Below, piece by piece: positions 1 through 11,190 of a DNA stretch of 64,000 bases. The notes under the pieces are model-generated. The model made no database searches. It saw only the letters and a program-made list of their open reading frames with translations, and was not told the DNA's origin. The position numbers and the translations under genes were made by a program. Position 1 is the stretch's first letter. The number at the start of each line of letters is the position of its first letter. Origin of the DNA: Eulemur rufifrons (lineage: Eukaryota; Chordata; Mammalia; Primates; Lemuridae); contig NC_090989.1 in assembly GCF_041146395.1 (NCBI RefSeq), forward strand, positions 245,014,843-245,078,842. The letters are read 5' to 3'.

Positions 1-734
1 ATATTCAGCCATGATGCTAATAACTCTGTTATTAGCAGCATTTATCACTTGAAAAGTAAGAAAATTCAGGACAGGGCAGTTTAGAAACATTCCCAAGATC
101 ATAAAGAGGGATAGGGTTTTTCTGACTCCACCTTCTGAAAGTTTTTTCCTATTGCTTGTAATTTCAGTTTTGCTACTAAGTACATGTAGGACCTCAGGTC
201 ACTCACTTACCTTCCCAGAATCTTGATTTTCACCATGGATTACAGAAGCGATTACCTTCTCAGTTTTCCATACATAGAACTAATTGTGAACTTTAGAGAG
301 TATAAAATGTTGTAGAGATTTAAACGCTTATTTTTCTTGTTAAACTAAACTCATATTCCATGTTACCAAGGATGATTTAGGATCATGGAAGAGAAACCTT
401 CCATGCTAGGTGCCCCTTCTCTCTCCTTCTGGGATCATTCACTCTGGGAAAATCCAGCTGCCACATCATGAGAAGCCTTATGGAAAAGCCCAGGTAGTGA
501 GAGATTGAAGTCTCCTGCCAAGAACCTCATGAGGGAGCTCGTGAAGTGAATCTTTCAGCCTAACAAGCTCTCAGATGACTGCATCCCTAGCTAACAGCTG
601 GATTGCAAATTTTATTTAAAATAAGGCAGTATCTATAACTATGGTCAGCTGACTAGGAGTCACTGAAGAATTTTCTTTAGGGGGAAAGGGTATGCTAAAG
701 TTTCTGAAATTAGCACACACTGAACTGATTAGAA

Positions 735-737
<3 letters not shown>
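1..737. other. unique AT-rich non-coding sequence
   Basis: No recognisable repeat, exon or RNA gene is seen. Open frames are short and lack coding character. Confidence 0.5.
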
Positions 738-771
<34 letters not shown>

Positions 772-780
772 CACATGTGT
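738..780. repeat. (TG)n microsatellite with CG-containing end
   Basis: An uninterrupted TG run of about 14 units passes into GCGCGCGC and then ACATGTGTG. It is a simple alternating purine-pyrimidine tract with Z-DNA potential at the GC end. Open frames across it on both strands are by-products of the repeat. Confidence 0.9.
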
Positions 781-1390
781 GATAAGTCTTGTTGGTAGAC
801 TGAGGAGGGATGTATAGGAAACGAGCTACTCTAGGAAGAAAAGACACAGCACTCTTATCACTCTTAGGGTACAAAGGTCCTAAGAAGTTGGGAAGGAGTG
901 GACATAATGGCATGCATGCGGTGGGTGTGGGAGCTGGGGATGCCAGTGGCGGGCAGCAGGGAATATGTAAGTTTGTCTGGGCAGTTGTCAAGAGCCAGCA
1001 GTAGGAGGAGGATGAAAAATAGTATGAGAATTCATTTGCTACTTCCAAACTATAAAATTATTAGAAAGGAGAGTTCTTATTGTACATTTTTCTGAGAGAT
1101 GATTAGAGTAGAGGCAGGGCTGGGAAGGCAGAGGGAAGCTTAAACTTTGTCATCGTTTTTATGTATTTCCCTTGTTTTGATGTAAACTTTCTACTGTTTA
1201 TGCCTATTGTGCAATATGAGATTTGCATGTGGTTCCAAATGGCTCCTCCCTGATGGCTGCTTTTGTACACGCCTCAGTCCTGCAGCGGTAGCAGCTTCTA
1301 CTGTCCTTTCGTCGGCCTTTCTAATTGGTCCTTTCAGACCCAGAACTCCTGCCTCCATGGGATCCTCATTTGCACTGAGCCATCACCTCT

Positions 1391-1420
1391 TATGGGTGGT
1401 TCCATTATGGGTGGTTCCAT
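1391..1420. repeat. 15-bp tandem duplication
   Basis: Two identical adjacent copies of TATGGGTGGTTCCAT. This is a short local duplication in otherwise unique sequence, with no function implied. Confidence 0.85.
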
Positions 1421-1547
1421 CCCTCTGCTCTGCACTGGCCTTCAGCCACTTTCCCTTGATTTGCAAAGAAACACAATACCCAGAACCATTCACACAAGCT
1501 ACATGCATAAAGTAGACTTTACTAAAGAGAGTGATGCAGGGATTTTT

Positions 1548-1565
1548 GCAGCAGCAGCAGCAGCA
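1548..1565. repeat. (GCA)6 trinucleotide repeat
   Basis: Six perfect GCA units followed by ACACA. Overlapping small ORFs would read poly-Ala or poly-Cys, but nothing supports them as genes. Confidence 0.85.
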
Positions 1566-2116
1566 ACACAAGTTATTTAAACTAGAATATGAGATTGCCT
1601 TGTTTTTGCAGTGATTTTCTCTGACTCAGACTGTTTCCACTATCTCTGTCTTTATTCTTCCTGCCATGTTACTTAGCCCAATTCCTCTTCCCCCTCCACC
1701 CAGCAACTCCAGAATAATTGATTCCATGATTCAGCTCCTTGTAGCTCCAGTTTGAAACTCAGTCACAGACCTAGTTCCACCTTTTTAAAACCCAGACACT
1801 GATTAATGTGTCCTGTTAAACAATGTGCCCTCTACTTTGGACCGCATGCGTTCTTCCTCCCATGAGTATAACTTGTGCCATCCTCTTCGTCCACATTTTG
1901 AGAAGTCAGTCTTCTGTTTGTTTTTTGTTTCCTCTGATGCACACGGATGAGTGAATGGGGTTGTTATTTGATGCCATAAATATTTTTGACTTTTGGACTT
2001 GATATTCGATTATGTGTCATTTCGGGAAACCTATTAGAGGTGCCTGAACCCCACCCTGCATTGCTGACTCCAATCCAGTCACTTCATTTTTCAGACAATC
2101 TTGAGTTGTACATAGT
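1566..2116. other. unique non-coding sequence
   Basis: No repeat family or coding signal is recognised here. The preceding stretch 781-1390 is also unassigned. Confidence 0.4.
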
Positions 2117-2190
2117 GTTTTCCTAGACATGATCTCATCTTATCTTCACAATAACCCTATGACTTTGATAGGATAGGTAGAGCATCATGT
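2117..2190 (-). repeat. MIR fragment
   Basis: The order 'gatctcatcttatcttcacaa', then an 'aaccctatga' core and 'taggtag', is the reverse of the MIR 3' half. It is short and diverged, so the call is tentative. Confidence 0.45.
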
Positions 2191-2329
2191 CAGGGGACAG
2201 AAAACAAGAGAGAATTTAATGTCAAGATTTAACTAGGTATAAAGTTGCTAACTACTAAAACAGGTAAAAAGAGGAACTTTAAGGTTTCACAAAGGCAGCT
2301 ACTTCATAAAGCAGCTACTAACTCTTAGG

Positions 2330-2780
2330 GCAGAGGGAACAAAAGGGAATAGGTTGAGTTATTAAAATTTAGGGGCTGAGAGGGGTCTCATGGACCTGAA
2401 ATTCAGACCTCTAAGGAGGTGGTGCTGTATGGCTGGTGCTGGTGTCTGGAGCAGGGAACAGGGGGATGCAGTTGATTCCACAAGTGCTGGAATAACAGCA
2501 AACAGGATTCAAAGGCTGCTGCCAGGGTAAAGCAACCCTGCAGGCACAACTCTTAGGAACTGCCAGCAGATTGGAAGCCAACAAGAAGGAACTAGTTCCT
2601 CCTTCTCCCGCCAGCCTCAGGGACGCCCTCTAGTGTTTGCTACTGGCAGAACTTAACAGGCAGCCAGCCAGTGGAGCAGAAAAGTGCTGTGCAGATCTCA
2701 GCCCCATTATCTCAGGGCCAAGTATACAGAGGAGGATTTGGAGGTTAAAGCCAAGAAGTTAGTAACTAGAACAGATCATT
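2330..2780. repeat. unassigned old dispersed-repeat-like block
   Basis: The block is more GC-rich than its surroundings, with phrases such as 'gccctctagtgtttgctact' and 'ggcagaacttaacaggcagc' that recur in mammalian intergenic DNA. I cannot name the family with confidence; an old L1 or LTR internal segment is possible. No long ORF is present. Confidence 0.3.
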
Positions 2781-3259
2781 TTATTGGTCTAATTTTGCAA
2801 AAGAAAAAAAAACATAAAAAGAAAAAATTTAAAGAATGTAACCAAAATATCTTGCTAAGATGATTTACATAGCATAATAGCATAGCTAGTAAGCAGTAGT
2901 GCTGAGACAAACATTCAGGTATCTTGATTAAAAATGTCATATTCTTGATTATACTTCATTTGCTGAGACCTAAACAGTTGAAATAACTCACTTGTAATCA
3001 CATACTATTTCAGTGGCAAAAACTAAAAACAAAGCAAAACAAAACAAACAAAAAAACCTCTACCTCAAAATATCCAATTTAGCACTTTTTCTCTTGCCTC
3101 AAAAATGTCTCAGACAGATGAGGAGAGATTACATTTAGGGGAGGAGAGAAGTTGAGGTTGGGAAGGGAGGAGCACTTCAAAGCCACAACTTTAAGCAGGA
3201 AACAGCTAAGCTGACAGGAGAAACAGCTAAACTGATAGTATCAAATGTCTCATTCATTT

Positions 3260-3960
3260 ATAAGTTAATCCATTCAAGAAACAATTATTCATGTCTACCG
3301 AATTCCAGACATTATTTTAAATGATGGTGGCTCAGAAGTGAATAAAATTTCTATTTTCATGCAGTTAACAATATAGTAAGAGAGACAGACAATAAATAGT
3401 ATAGATAGCATATACAGGCAGGCCTCTGCTCCTGCAGGCTGCACACAGAATATTCAACCAACTACAGATCAAAAATATTCTTTAAAAAAACAATATAATA
3501 ATAAAAAGTAATATAGTATACAGCTATTTACATAACGTTTACATTGTATTGGACATTATCAGTAACATAGAGGCGATTTAAAGTATATATAGGTTATAAG
3601 CAAACACTATGCTGTTTTATATTAAATATCAAGGACTTGAGCATTTTTGGATTTTAGTTTGAACATCCAATGGATTTTGGTATCCACAGAGGTCCTGGAA
3701 CAAACCTCCCACAGAAACTAAGTGGCAACTGTATAGTATGTTAGAGAGTATAGAAAAATAAAGCAAGGAAGATAAATATCAAAGTGGTTGGATTTCTATG
3801 TAGGGTTGCTGGGAAAGTCCTCATGAGAAGGTGACATTGGACTAAAGACCTGAAGGAAACTAAAGAGTGAGCCATATGAGATTCGGGGGAATGTTATCTT
3901 GGACTTGATGGGGTTCTAGCAGTTGCCATCCTTTTGAGAAAATGCCACTCAGATGGTTAG
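3260..3960 (+). repeat. old mammalian dispersed repeat, split by a MER2 element
   Basis: The left part runs from 'cattcaagaaacaattattc' to 'agagacagacaataaatag' and the right part from 'agaaaaataaagcaaggaag' through 'gaaggtgacattggac' to 'gagccatatgag'. Together they follow a widespread ancient mammalian repeat whose typical phrases are about gagacagacaataaa and gaggtgacatttga. I do not assign the family. It resumes in register on the far side of 3415-3731, so it was the target of that insertion. Related copies lie near 33.9 kb and 44.8-45.3 kb. Confidence 0.5.
3415..3731 (-). mobile_element. MER2-type non-autonomous Tigger (Tc1/mariner) element
   Basis: This 317-bp element has diagnostic MER2 segments: 'catttacattgtat', 'gatttaaagtatata', a 'ggacttgagca' block and the terminal 'ggtatccacagaggtcctgg'. 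It is reversed relative to the usual consensus. The ends lie at TA dinucleotides (3413-3414 and 3732-3733), the expected Tigger target duplication. It has no coding capacity and is diverged, so it is long inactive. It splits the older repeat at 3260-3960. Confidence 0.8.
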
Positions 3961-4212
3961 TGATGCTTTCAATAACAAAAAGAAAAGAAATGAAAAGTTC
4001 AGGTTATTTCATTGATTTATTCTCTTTCTCTCAAGGTACCAATTAAAGGAAAAAGTCAGAACTTCACATTCATGTCACTCTCTTGTACAGAACAAGACAC
4101 TGTCTGCTTGTTCTTCATAAAAGTTAATGCCATATAGTACCTCATTGTATCAATAGAGAGAATCAAAGAAAACAAGTCATAAGAAAGGGAAGAGAAGAAA
4201 CTATATCATTCC

Positions 4213-4874
4213 TGTTGAGGCTCAGAAAATAATACCCCAAAATGAAGGCCTCAGAAGTGTCCTCAGAAGCAGCCTCAGAAGTAAAAGTCTTTCTCGGACC
4301 TTGTCATCCCCTTCTGTCTTTCAGTTCCATTCTCCCCTAAGGCTAGCTATAGGAACTAGAATCCCTCTTTCTTGGAATCCCTCTTCCCCAAGCCAAGTCA
4401 TAGGAACCATAACCACTTTTTCCCAAAGCCAGCCATAAAACCTAAAAATATTACTCTTTCACTCAGAAAACTGGCCACAAAGAATTTATCTGACCTCCCT
4501 TGTTTGACTGTAAGCCATAAGACCCCCATCCCAGAGAGGGTCCTGCCCCACACCCAGGAGGAAGGAATGCATGCTCAGAGAGGCCAAGGAGAATCTAGAC
4601 AGACAGACCTTGCTGGGTTTCCCCACTTAAGTCTATTAGAGTTAGATCACACCCTTTTTGTTCAATCGTATTTCTACATTGCTGTCCATATTTTGTTGAA
4701 CCTCAGCATAAAAATGGATAATTTCCTCTGTATCTTTGAGTCTTCATTCTGAAGGCTCCCATGTGTACAGATTAAATAAATTTGTATGCCTTTTCTCTAA
4801 TTAATCTGCCTTTTGTGAGTTGATTTTTCAGGGAACCTTCTGAGGGCCAAAGAGAACTTCCTCCTTGGCCCCTA
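4213..4874 (+). mobile_element. solitary ERV LTR (class I-like), copy A
   Basis: The element starts TGTTGAGGCTCAG. It carries a CTTTGAGTCTTCATTCTGA region, a polyadenylation signal (ATTAAATAAA near 4770) and an R/U5 part that reads 'ctctaattaatctgcctttt' and then GTGAGTTGATTTTTCAG. The same R/U5 appears in reverse at 23331-23920 and 62298-63241. The U3 part differs from those two copies. No internal viral sequence is next to it, so it is probably a solo LTR. A 126-codon ORF inside it (4372-4752) is incidental. Confidence 0.65.
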
Positions 4875-7124
4875 TATCCCCCTCCTTTATGCTGCATTCT
4901 CTTTCAGTTTCCTCCTCACTGGCGACCACCAGCCCTTCCAATATGTTCATTCAGTCTCCCAATCTCTCCTGAATATCTTTGTATACAAACCAATGTTCTG
5001 TGTCATTGTATTCTGGCTACAAATATGTCAGCTCTTCTATTGAATAAAAGGTAGAGAGAAAAGAGTAGGAATAGGATATGAAAACATCCTAAAGATGATT
5101 TTATAAGCTCCAAAATGATAATGACGAACAACTTAAAAATTAGCAAAATATACTGGGAAAAATTACCATGGTCTTATATATCATTATCAATATTTTAAAG
5201 AAATTATCTAAGGCTATATTTATAGGAATTCTCTCACCTATATGATACATTCCTTACAATTAAGATCCTGCCTCATTCACTTTGGCATTCCTAAAACCTA
5301 ACACAGTAGGTAGGCAGGCACTGAAAAAAAGTCTATTGGACTAAAGTAAAAAAAAAAAAAGAAAGAAACAAAACAAAAAAAATCAATTGGATCCCTAAGG
5401 AAACTAATATTTTGTTCAAAAATTTATGAAAATGTAATTTGGTTTCTTTCTCTCTCTCTCTCTTACTCATCTAGCACAGGAATTAGCAGTGCCATGTCAG
5501 AGATATCTAGAAATGTGCATATGTATATGTTTTATATATATTATATGGCTACATAGATATGGAAATATATATGTATAACTTTAGGAATGCTTATATATTG
5601 TGTCCTTTTTTGGCATTACAGGGAAAGACTGCTATAAGAGTGAATTGATTGCTTCAGTAGATATCTCAATTTCTGTATCCTTTGATTTTCCTATCATTTA
5701 GAACCAATATATTCCTAAACCCATAAACTTTACTTTATTTACTGAATTTCTGTAAGCTATAGCTGGGGAGGGGTGTGGAGGAAAAAGTAATGTGTCTAGG
5801 ATGTTTTTATTAATAAATACAGGAGCTGTCATGTAAGAATGACTAGAATGTTGTTAATATGACTTTTGCAGAATACACATAGCCTCTAAATGGTAACATA
5901 AATTACATCCAGTGTTCATATTGCAGCTTGATGCTATTACCTAAGACAATATAAATTTTACACTCGAAGTAAGTAGCTACAGCCTTCAATAAAGATCGAG
6001 CTCTCTCACGCTGTTCCTCCTACAACAAAACTAATTAGGACATTACACCAGTGACAGCTAGAATCCTCAGGATGTTATGTAATCTGCTGGGATTCAGCAC
6101 TATTTTGCCCCATTAGCTTTTTCTTACTCAAAAAGAAAATCCTGGATTTGTTATTCTTTGACACTTTTACAGATGAAACATGAACGGCATTACAGATATG
6201 AATACACATCTTTCTTGTAATTTTAACTTCACAGATTCTTATTGAATAATGAATTTAACAGATAGTGAAAACCATTGAAAGAAACAGGGAAATTGAAATC
6301 TACTAATTTTATTTATTCCTTTGGAATAAGCTTTGGTAAGTAAATGATTTGGAAAGTCATTGGCCGTAAGGAGGTCAGGGATACATCCATTTTTCAGTGT
6401 TCTTGTATTACCACAATAATGATAATTTACTTTCAGTTTCCTTCAGCTAATAGTTTGGAAGAAAAATAAAATAAACTTTAAATAAGTATTTTCAAAATGA
6501 CTGAATCTTTAGCATCATCCTGTTGTATCAAGGGTTTCATTTGTCCTCACTGAGTTTTTGTTGTTTTTTTGTTGTTACAATGTTCACTTTTCTTCTCCAC
6601 TGTCTTCTAACAAAGACGTGCAATTGTATTTTCTACTTCAGTAAAATGTAACTTAAGGCCCCTCAACAGTGATGTTTAGTGATTGAATTATGTAATGGAG
6701 ACCCATGTTCAAGGAAAAAAAATAGCTTTTAAGATAGGAGTAAAAAGCCATATGAAAGTTGGAATCATGAATTAGCTTGGGTAAAGAAGGTATACAAGTG
6801 AAGAACAAATTACTTAAATGTTTTGACAATCATTTAGCTTCAAAACATTTGTTAGAAAAAAGTGAAAAAGCACTGTCTTAAGTACACATTTGAATCATTT
6901 GGAAAAAAAATCTGTACATCTTTGCCCGAACTCTGAAAATAACTTTTTACTCTCCTCCTCCTACTTAGCCAGTATGTCTGTCACCAAAAAACAGTTTTTA
7001 TACTGGTTGACTTGTCCAAATATGTATTTTTTCATTCCTATCTTTCCAAACTGCCTTGTTCTTAGGTTATGAACAATGTAATCCATTCTTAGACATCACT
7101 GTTGGTGTTTATTAGTAAACAACA
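4875..7124. other. mostly unique AT-rich sequence
   Basis: It contains A-rich runs (about 5348-5382), a short TC run (about 5450-5463) and an AT-rich TATATA patch near 5520-5570. No gene is seen. A possible conserved segment at 5860-6140 is listed separately. Confidence 0.45.
5860..6140. promoter_or_regulatory. candidate conserved non-coding element
   Basis: Repeat-free sequence of balanced composition with intact homeodomain-type cores (AACTAATTAGGAC near 6030 and CCATTAGCT near 6110). It is distinct from the low-complexity AT-rich flanks. This is inferred from texture only; no alignment was possible. Confidence 0.25.
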
Positions 7125-7305
7125 TGGACCAGTGGAAAGAATGTAGGTTTTGGAATACTGATTTTTAACCCAGGTGTGAATTCCCCTTAGTCACTGGAGG
7201 ACCTTGGGCAAGGCATGTGTCTTTTCTGACTCATTAGTGTAGTAGGAACAATAATACCTACTCCTGGCATGAGATAAAATTTAGAAAATATTTGGCCCTT
7301 AATAC
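7125..7305 (+). repeat. MIR SINE
   Basis: The order is clear: 'agtggaaagaatgtaggttt' and 'tttggaatactg', then 'accttgggcaaggca', then a 'taatacctac' block and 'gagataaaattt'. This matches the MIR core and 3' region in forward orientation. It is ancient and diverged. Confidence 0.75.
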
Positions 7306-8469
7306 GTATTTATATATAATTTCCCTTTCTTTTTCTTACCATTCTATAAAAAACCTCAAGGGCTTTGTCCAGAGTTTTCGTGAAATTATTTTCTTCTATG
7401 TCAATGCAATTCTCTTCTCTATCTTTTCTTCTCATACTTTATTTCGAAAGTTTCATACAACATGTTGCTGTAAACATCTATTTTTTTCTCTATCATAACA
7501 TACCCTATGACTTATTTGAGAATTTTTTTAAAAAAAAGGAAATTTAAAAAATTTAAGTAATTTAAGTAAGTCTCAATAAATTACTTTTTGTTATTATGTA
7601 CATTTGAGTATACCATGGTTAAAACATATCACCTAAAACATAAAACTTATATATGATAAAAATCCTGATATAGAACACCTGCAGTTTATTTCGGCATTAG
7701 TAGTTTTATGGAACTCTGCCAGACAATTCTAGTTACTTTTAACCCATTCAAATTTTACTTAAAAGAATAAAGGAAAAAAAGGAAAAAAAGAAGAAAGAAA
7801 GAAGGCAGGAAGAAAATTTTAAGAGGCCAGAAGAATTTTTTAAAAATTGCATTGATTAATGTAGTTTGAAGGAAAATATTTACACTTTTGGCAAATAACT
7901 ATATTTCTCATTAAATGTTCACAGTTAAATGCATTATAATTTATTTTTGAGGGTTTTCTAAGAGCTACTTTTGCTTGATTACAACTGAATTAAAGCACCA
8001 ACAACGTTCTTCTTATTGAAAGTTTTACCATACTCTCTAGAAATTAGCCAAAATTGATGCTATCTTCTAGCCCTGATGCAATCCCATTGATGCATTTCAT
8101 ATTTATTATATAAATCTCTCTTTTAGAACCTTGTGGGGATCACAGTTTCCAAGCCCAGTAGTCAAGATGGAGAGAAAATAATGGTGCATCATATTCATGT
8201 TACTTTCCAGGTCCATCTTGAAATTGCTTTTAAAGGTATTGATTTGGGTCTCTGTGCACAAATTTTCCTATTTTGAGCACTGGTGAGTTTCATTCAATGG
8301 AAATATTGCTTTAATACTGGGCCACTGAGTTGTCTATTCTTAGACTAATATTAGTATCATTCATTCTTCTTAAATGTGTAAACTTTGTGCTATTACACAG
8401 CAATAAATATGAAAGTAACAATAAACTAATTGTACTCAATATTTGGAACTATGGATAGAAAGAAGAGGT
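7306..8469. other. unique sequence with A-rich stretch
   Basis: A purine-rich stretch of AAAGG and GAAA units lies at about 7768-7818. Otherwise no repeat or gene is recognised. Confidence 0.45.
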
Positions 8470-8800
8470 CCAATTACTAACATTTACCAAACGTTATATA
8501 CTAAGCTCTCTACTTGCACTTAATTCTTTCAACAACCATGTAACATAGGTAACATTGTCTGGACTTTTTCCATGAAAAAACTAATGTTTAGAGAGATTAA
8601 ATGACTTGCCAGGATGATAGGATGAACTATCTTTGACATATTTCAATGTGTTGATTAACAGAATTGATTGATCTGAAATAATTTGGTTGTGGTCATACAG
8701 CTAGTGAGAAGTAGCACCAGCATATATATGAGGTGGGGATTTTTTAAAGTTAAAATATCAAATCTCAGGTCTATGGTTCAGAGCTCTGTTTTCTGACTTC
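8470..8800 (-). repeat. MIR SINE with internal insertion or divergence
   Basis: Reverse MIR signature: 'atatactaagctctctactt', 'aacaaccatgtaacataggt', 'gagagattaaatgacttgcc', then, after about 70 bp of unrelated sequence (8622-8690), 'gtggtcatacagctagtgag'. The second half continues the same element, so the middle was inserted or heavily altered. Confidence 0.65.
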
Positions 8801-9115
8801 AGGCATGTAACTTTCTCTAATTTTCTGTTTACTCCTGTGCAGAATCTGTGGTTAATGGGTGTCCTGCCTTTTGGATAGTGATAAGAAAATTCTTCACATA
8901 TTTTCTTATGTATGGAAATACATCATAAAATGCAAACACCATGGAAAATGGTGGATCATCATATTCAGAGTGTTTAATGAATAGATATAATCAGTCCTTG
9001 CTTTGTATAGTAGTGCAGGACTGTAAAAATGACTGAGCAAACTGAAAAGATGCAAGGAAATTTAAATAATCAACAGGAAAATTTATGCTGTTTTCTGTAG
9101 CTTTAAGAAAATATT

Positions 9116-9410
9116 GGCCAGGCATGGTGGTTCACATCTGTAATCCCAGCACTGTGGGAGGCTGAGGTGGGAAGATTGTTTGGGCCCAGGAGATTGTGAC
9201 CAGCATGGGCCAACATAGTGAGACCTTATCTCTACAAAGAATAAAAAAATTAGCTATGTGTGGTGGCATGTACCTAGTAGTCCTAGTTATTTTGGAGGCT
9301 GGGGCAGGAGGATCACTTGAGCCCAGGAGTTCAAGAAGGCAGTGAGCTAGGATCATGCCACTGCAATCCAGCCTGGGTGACAGAGTGAGTCCCTTTCACA
9401 CACAAAAAGA
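9116..9410 (+). mobile_element. AluJ-like SINE (old dimer)
   Basis: Starts GGCCAGGCATGGTGG and contains 'gtaatcccagcact' and a short A-rich linker (ATAAAAAAATTAGC). The right arm holds 'gccactgcaatccagcctgg', followed by a degenerate tail with ACACAC. It lacks the expanded linker of the younger Alus in this window, so it predates them. Left-arm pol III box elements are mutated. No clean target duplication remains. Confidence 0.9.
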
Positions 9411-9599
9411 AGATTTTGTCAAAAATTAAAAACCCTGTCAGTTAATATTGTATAGAGAACTGAAAAAATTGAAATTCTTCATCTGTCATTTCAATCTTTA
9501 CATTTTGGTTCGTATCCATTGGTAAGGAGTTATTTTTTTCTTTTGAGGTATCCTTTTGCTCTGATTTTTTATGTTTCTGGGGTTCTTTTACTGATTTAT

Positions 9600-10190
9600 T
9601 TTCATCTGGCCTCTCAGTTGAGACCTGGGGGGTGGTAGGCCTGGTTTATGGGCCTGTCTCTGAGTCCCCGAAGCTTGATCCCTGACTGTGCCAGGGAGAG
9701 AAGTCTGGACTTGAGTTGCCAATGGGGTGTTCTAGCAGGTTTGCTGAAACTCTCAGGTTGCCTCTGACCTGCTGTCTTCACCTGTTCCCAACAATGTGTT
9801 GTGAAACAGGTCCCCTAGCTTAGTTTGAGAGATGGTGGGTCTTACTTGTGAGTACAAATTAACTGCTCCCTGTTTGCCTGAGTTGGAAGGTGCTATGCTT
9901 AGCTATGGGTTTGTTCTCCTTGCCATTGATTTAAGTTTGCATGGAAGACACAATGCCAAGTTGTTCTTTTGTGCCTGTGGTAAGCCCTGGTCCCCTAGGT
10001 GGGGCACACTGATGCCCAAAGCTTTAGGAGGCACCCTGTGGCTACCAGGGGTTTGCTTGATCTCTACTCCCCATGAATTGGGGAGGGAGCAATACAGATT
10101 GCCATTGGATTGTGAGAGCCTGAGAGGCTTTGCAAAGCCTTAGTGGGGCTCAGAGGTTGCTTATCTGCTGACACCCCACTTATTGCTTTT
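9600..10190. other. GC-richer block of unknown origin
   Basis: Composition shifts clearly from the AT-rich surroundings. The block contains 'gcctctgacctgctgtcttc', 'ggggcacactgatgcccaaa' and other low-repeat text, and a 103-codon plus-strand ORF (9832-10143) with no recognised motif. It could be part of an ancient L1 5' UTR, an LTR internal segment or a broken pseudogene; I cannot assign it. Two T-rich stretches flank it. Confidence 0.35.
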
Positions 10191-11037
10191 TGTTTCTTTG
10201 CTACTCTTTCATCTTTCATCTTTTTTTGAGAAGTTTCCTTTTTTGATTATCCATTTTTGTAAAATGTCATATGAATTTATCTTTGGGAAACAAGGAAGTA
10301 CCACAACTACACACCTTTCTGACTGTGTATGAACTGAATAACAGGTATGCCATGACCATTCACTGACAGACTTTTAGAAAACTTATATGATTTGTCACTG
10401 ATCATGATGAACATTGGTTATTTATGTAGTGACTTGTGGGTGGAATAATTAGCAGCAAAATACTTTATGCAATTACTGACAATTAATATATCATGGTAAC
10501 TGAAATCTGGGTCATTATCTTTGGAGATTTGTGTTATCTTACTAAATTGTAGTGATGGAAATGCATATGTATCAAATTGAGAAAGTAAGAACAGCCTATA
10601 TTTTATTAACTGTTTAGAATGTCCATGATTTGAAAAAGCAGGTACCATTTTGCTCTTCATGATACTCAACTTGAGCTAGAGCATATATTTCCACAATAAA
10701 TAAAGATATATTTTAAGATTTAGTTATTGACAAAAAAAACCAGTATGAAATTTATGGAAATCTGTTAATAGAAACATTTATAGCATCTATAACTTATATA
10801 ACTTCAGTGTTAAATATTCACCCAAGGGATATGTTATTTGAGCAGGCCCATGACCTACACACTAGTCTCTGGAACTCTGCAATTACTTTATGGGGCAGCA
10901 ATTTATCATCAGAAGATTTTCTGGGACTTAATATCTTTATCATTCCTTCCAAGATAAAAAATCTGAATACTTTTCCTGAGATAATAATCATTAAGAACAT
11001 TTCATTGAGTCTTTTATTTATGTGGCATATATGTTAG
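10191..11037. other. unique AT-rich sequence
   Basis: No gene, RNA or clear repeat is recognised; the small ORFs here have no recognisable motif. Confidence 0.45.
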
Positions 11038-11190
11038 ATACTACACATTCATTATTTTGAATCTCAGCGATAATGCTGTAAGGCAGGCATTAAACATTAT
11101 TTACAAATAAGGAAATAAAGGCCCAAAATCATTAGGTAATTTGTCTAATGTAACACACTCAAGTTTCTGGCGTGCAGATCTGGACTCTCC
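11038..11190 (-). repeat. MIR SINE fragment
   Basis: A reverse MIR-like order, with a 'caggcattaaacattattta' core, 'aaataaggaaataaaggccc' and 'gtaatttgtctaatgtaaca'. Strongly diverged. Confidence 0.55.

Noticed and set aside
710..1048. 112-codon minus ORF with a run of His-Thr
   Set aside because: The HTHTHT run is the (TG)n microsatellite; no other support.
4372..4752. 126-codon plus-strand ORF
   Set aside because: Lies within an ERV LTR and has no domain; it spans the U3/R region and is incidental.
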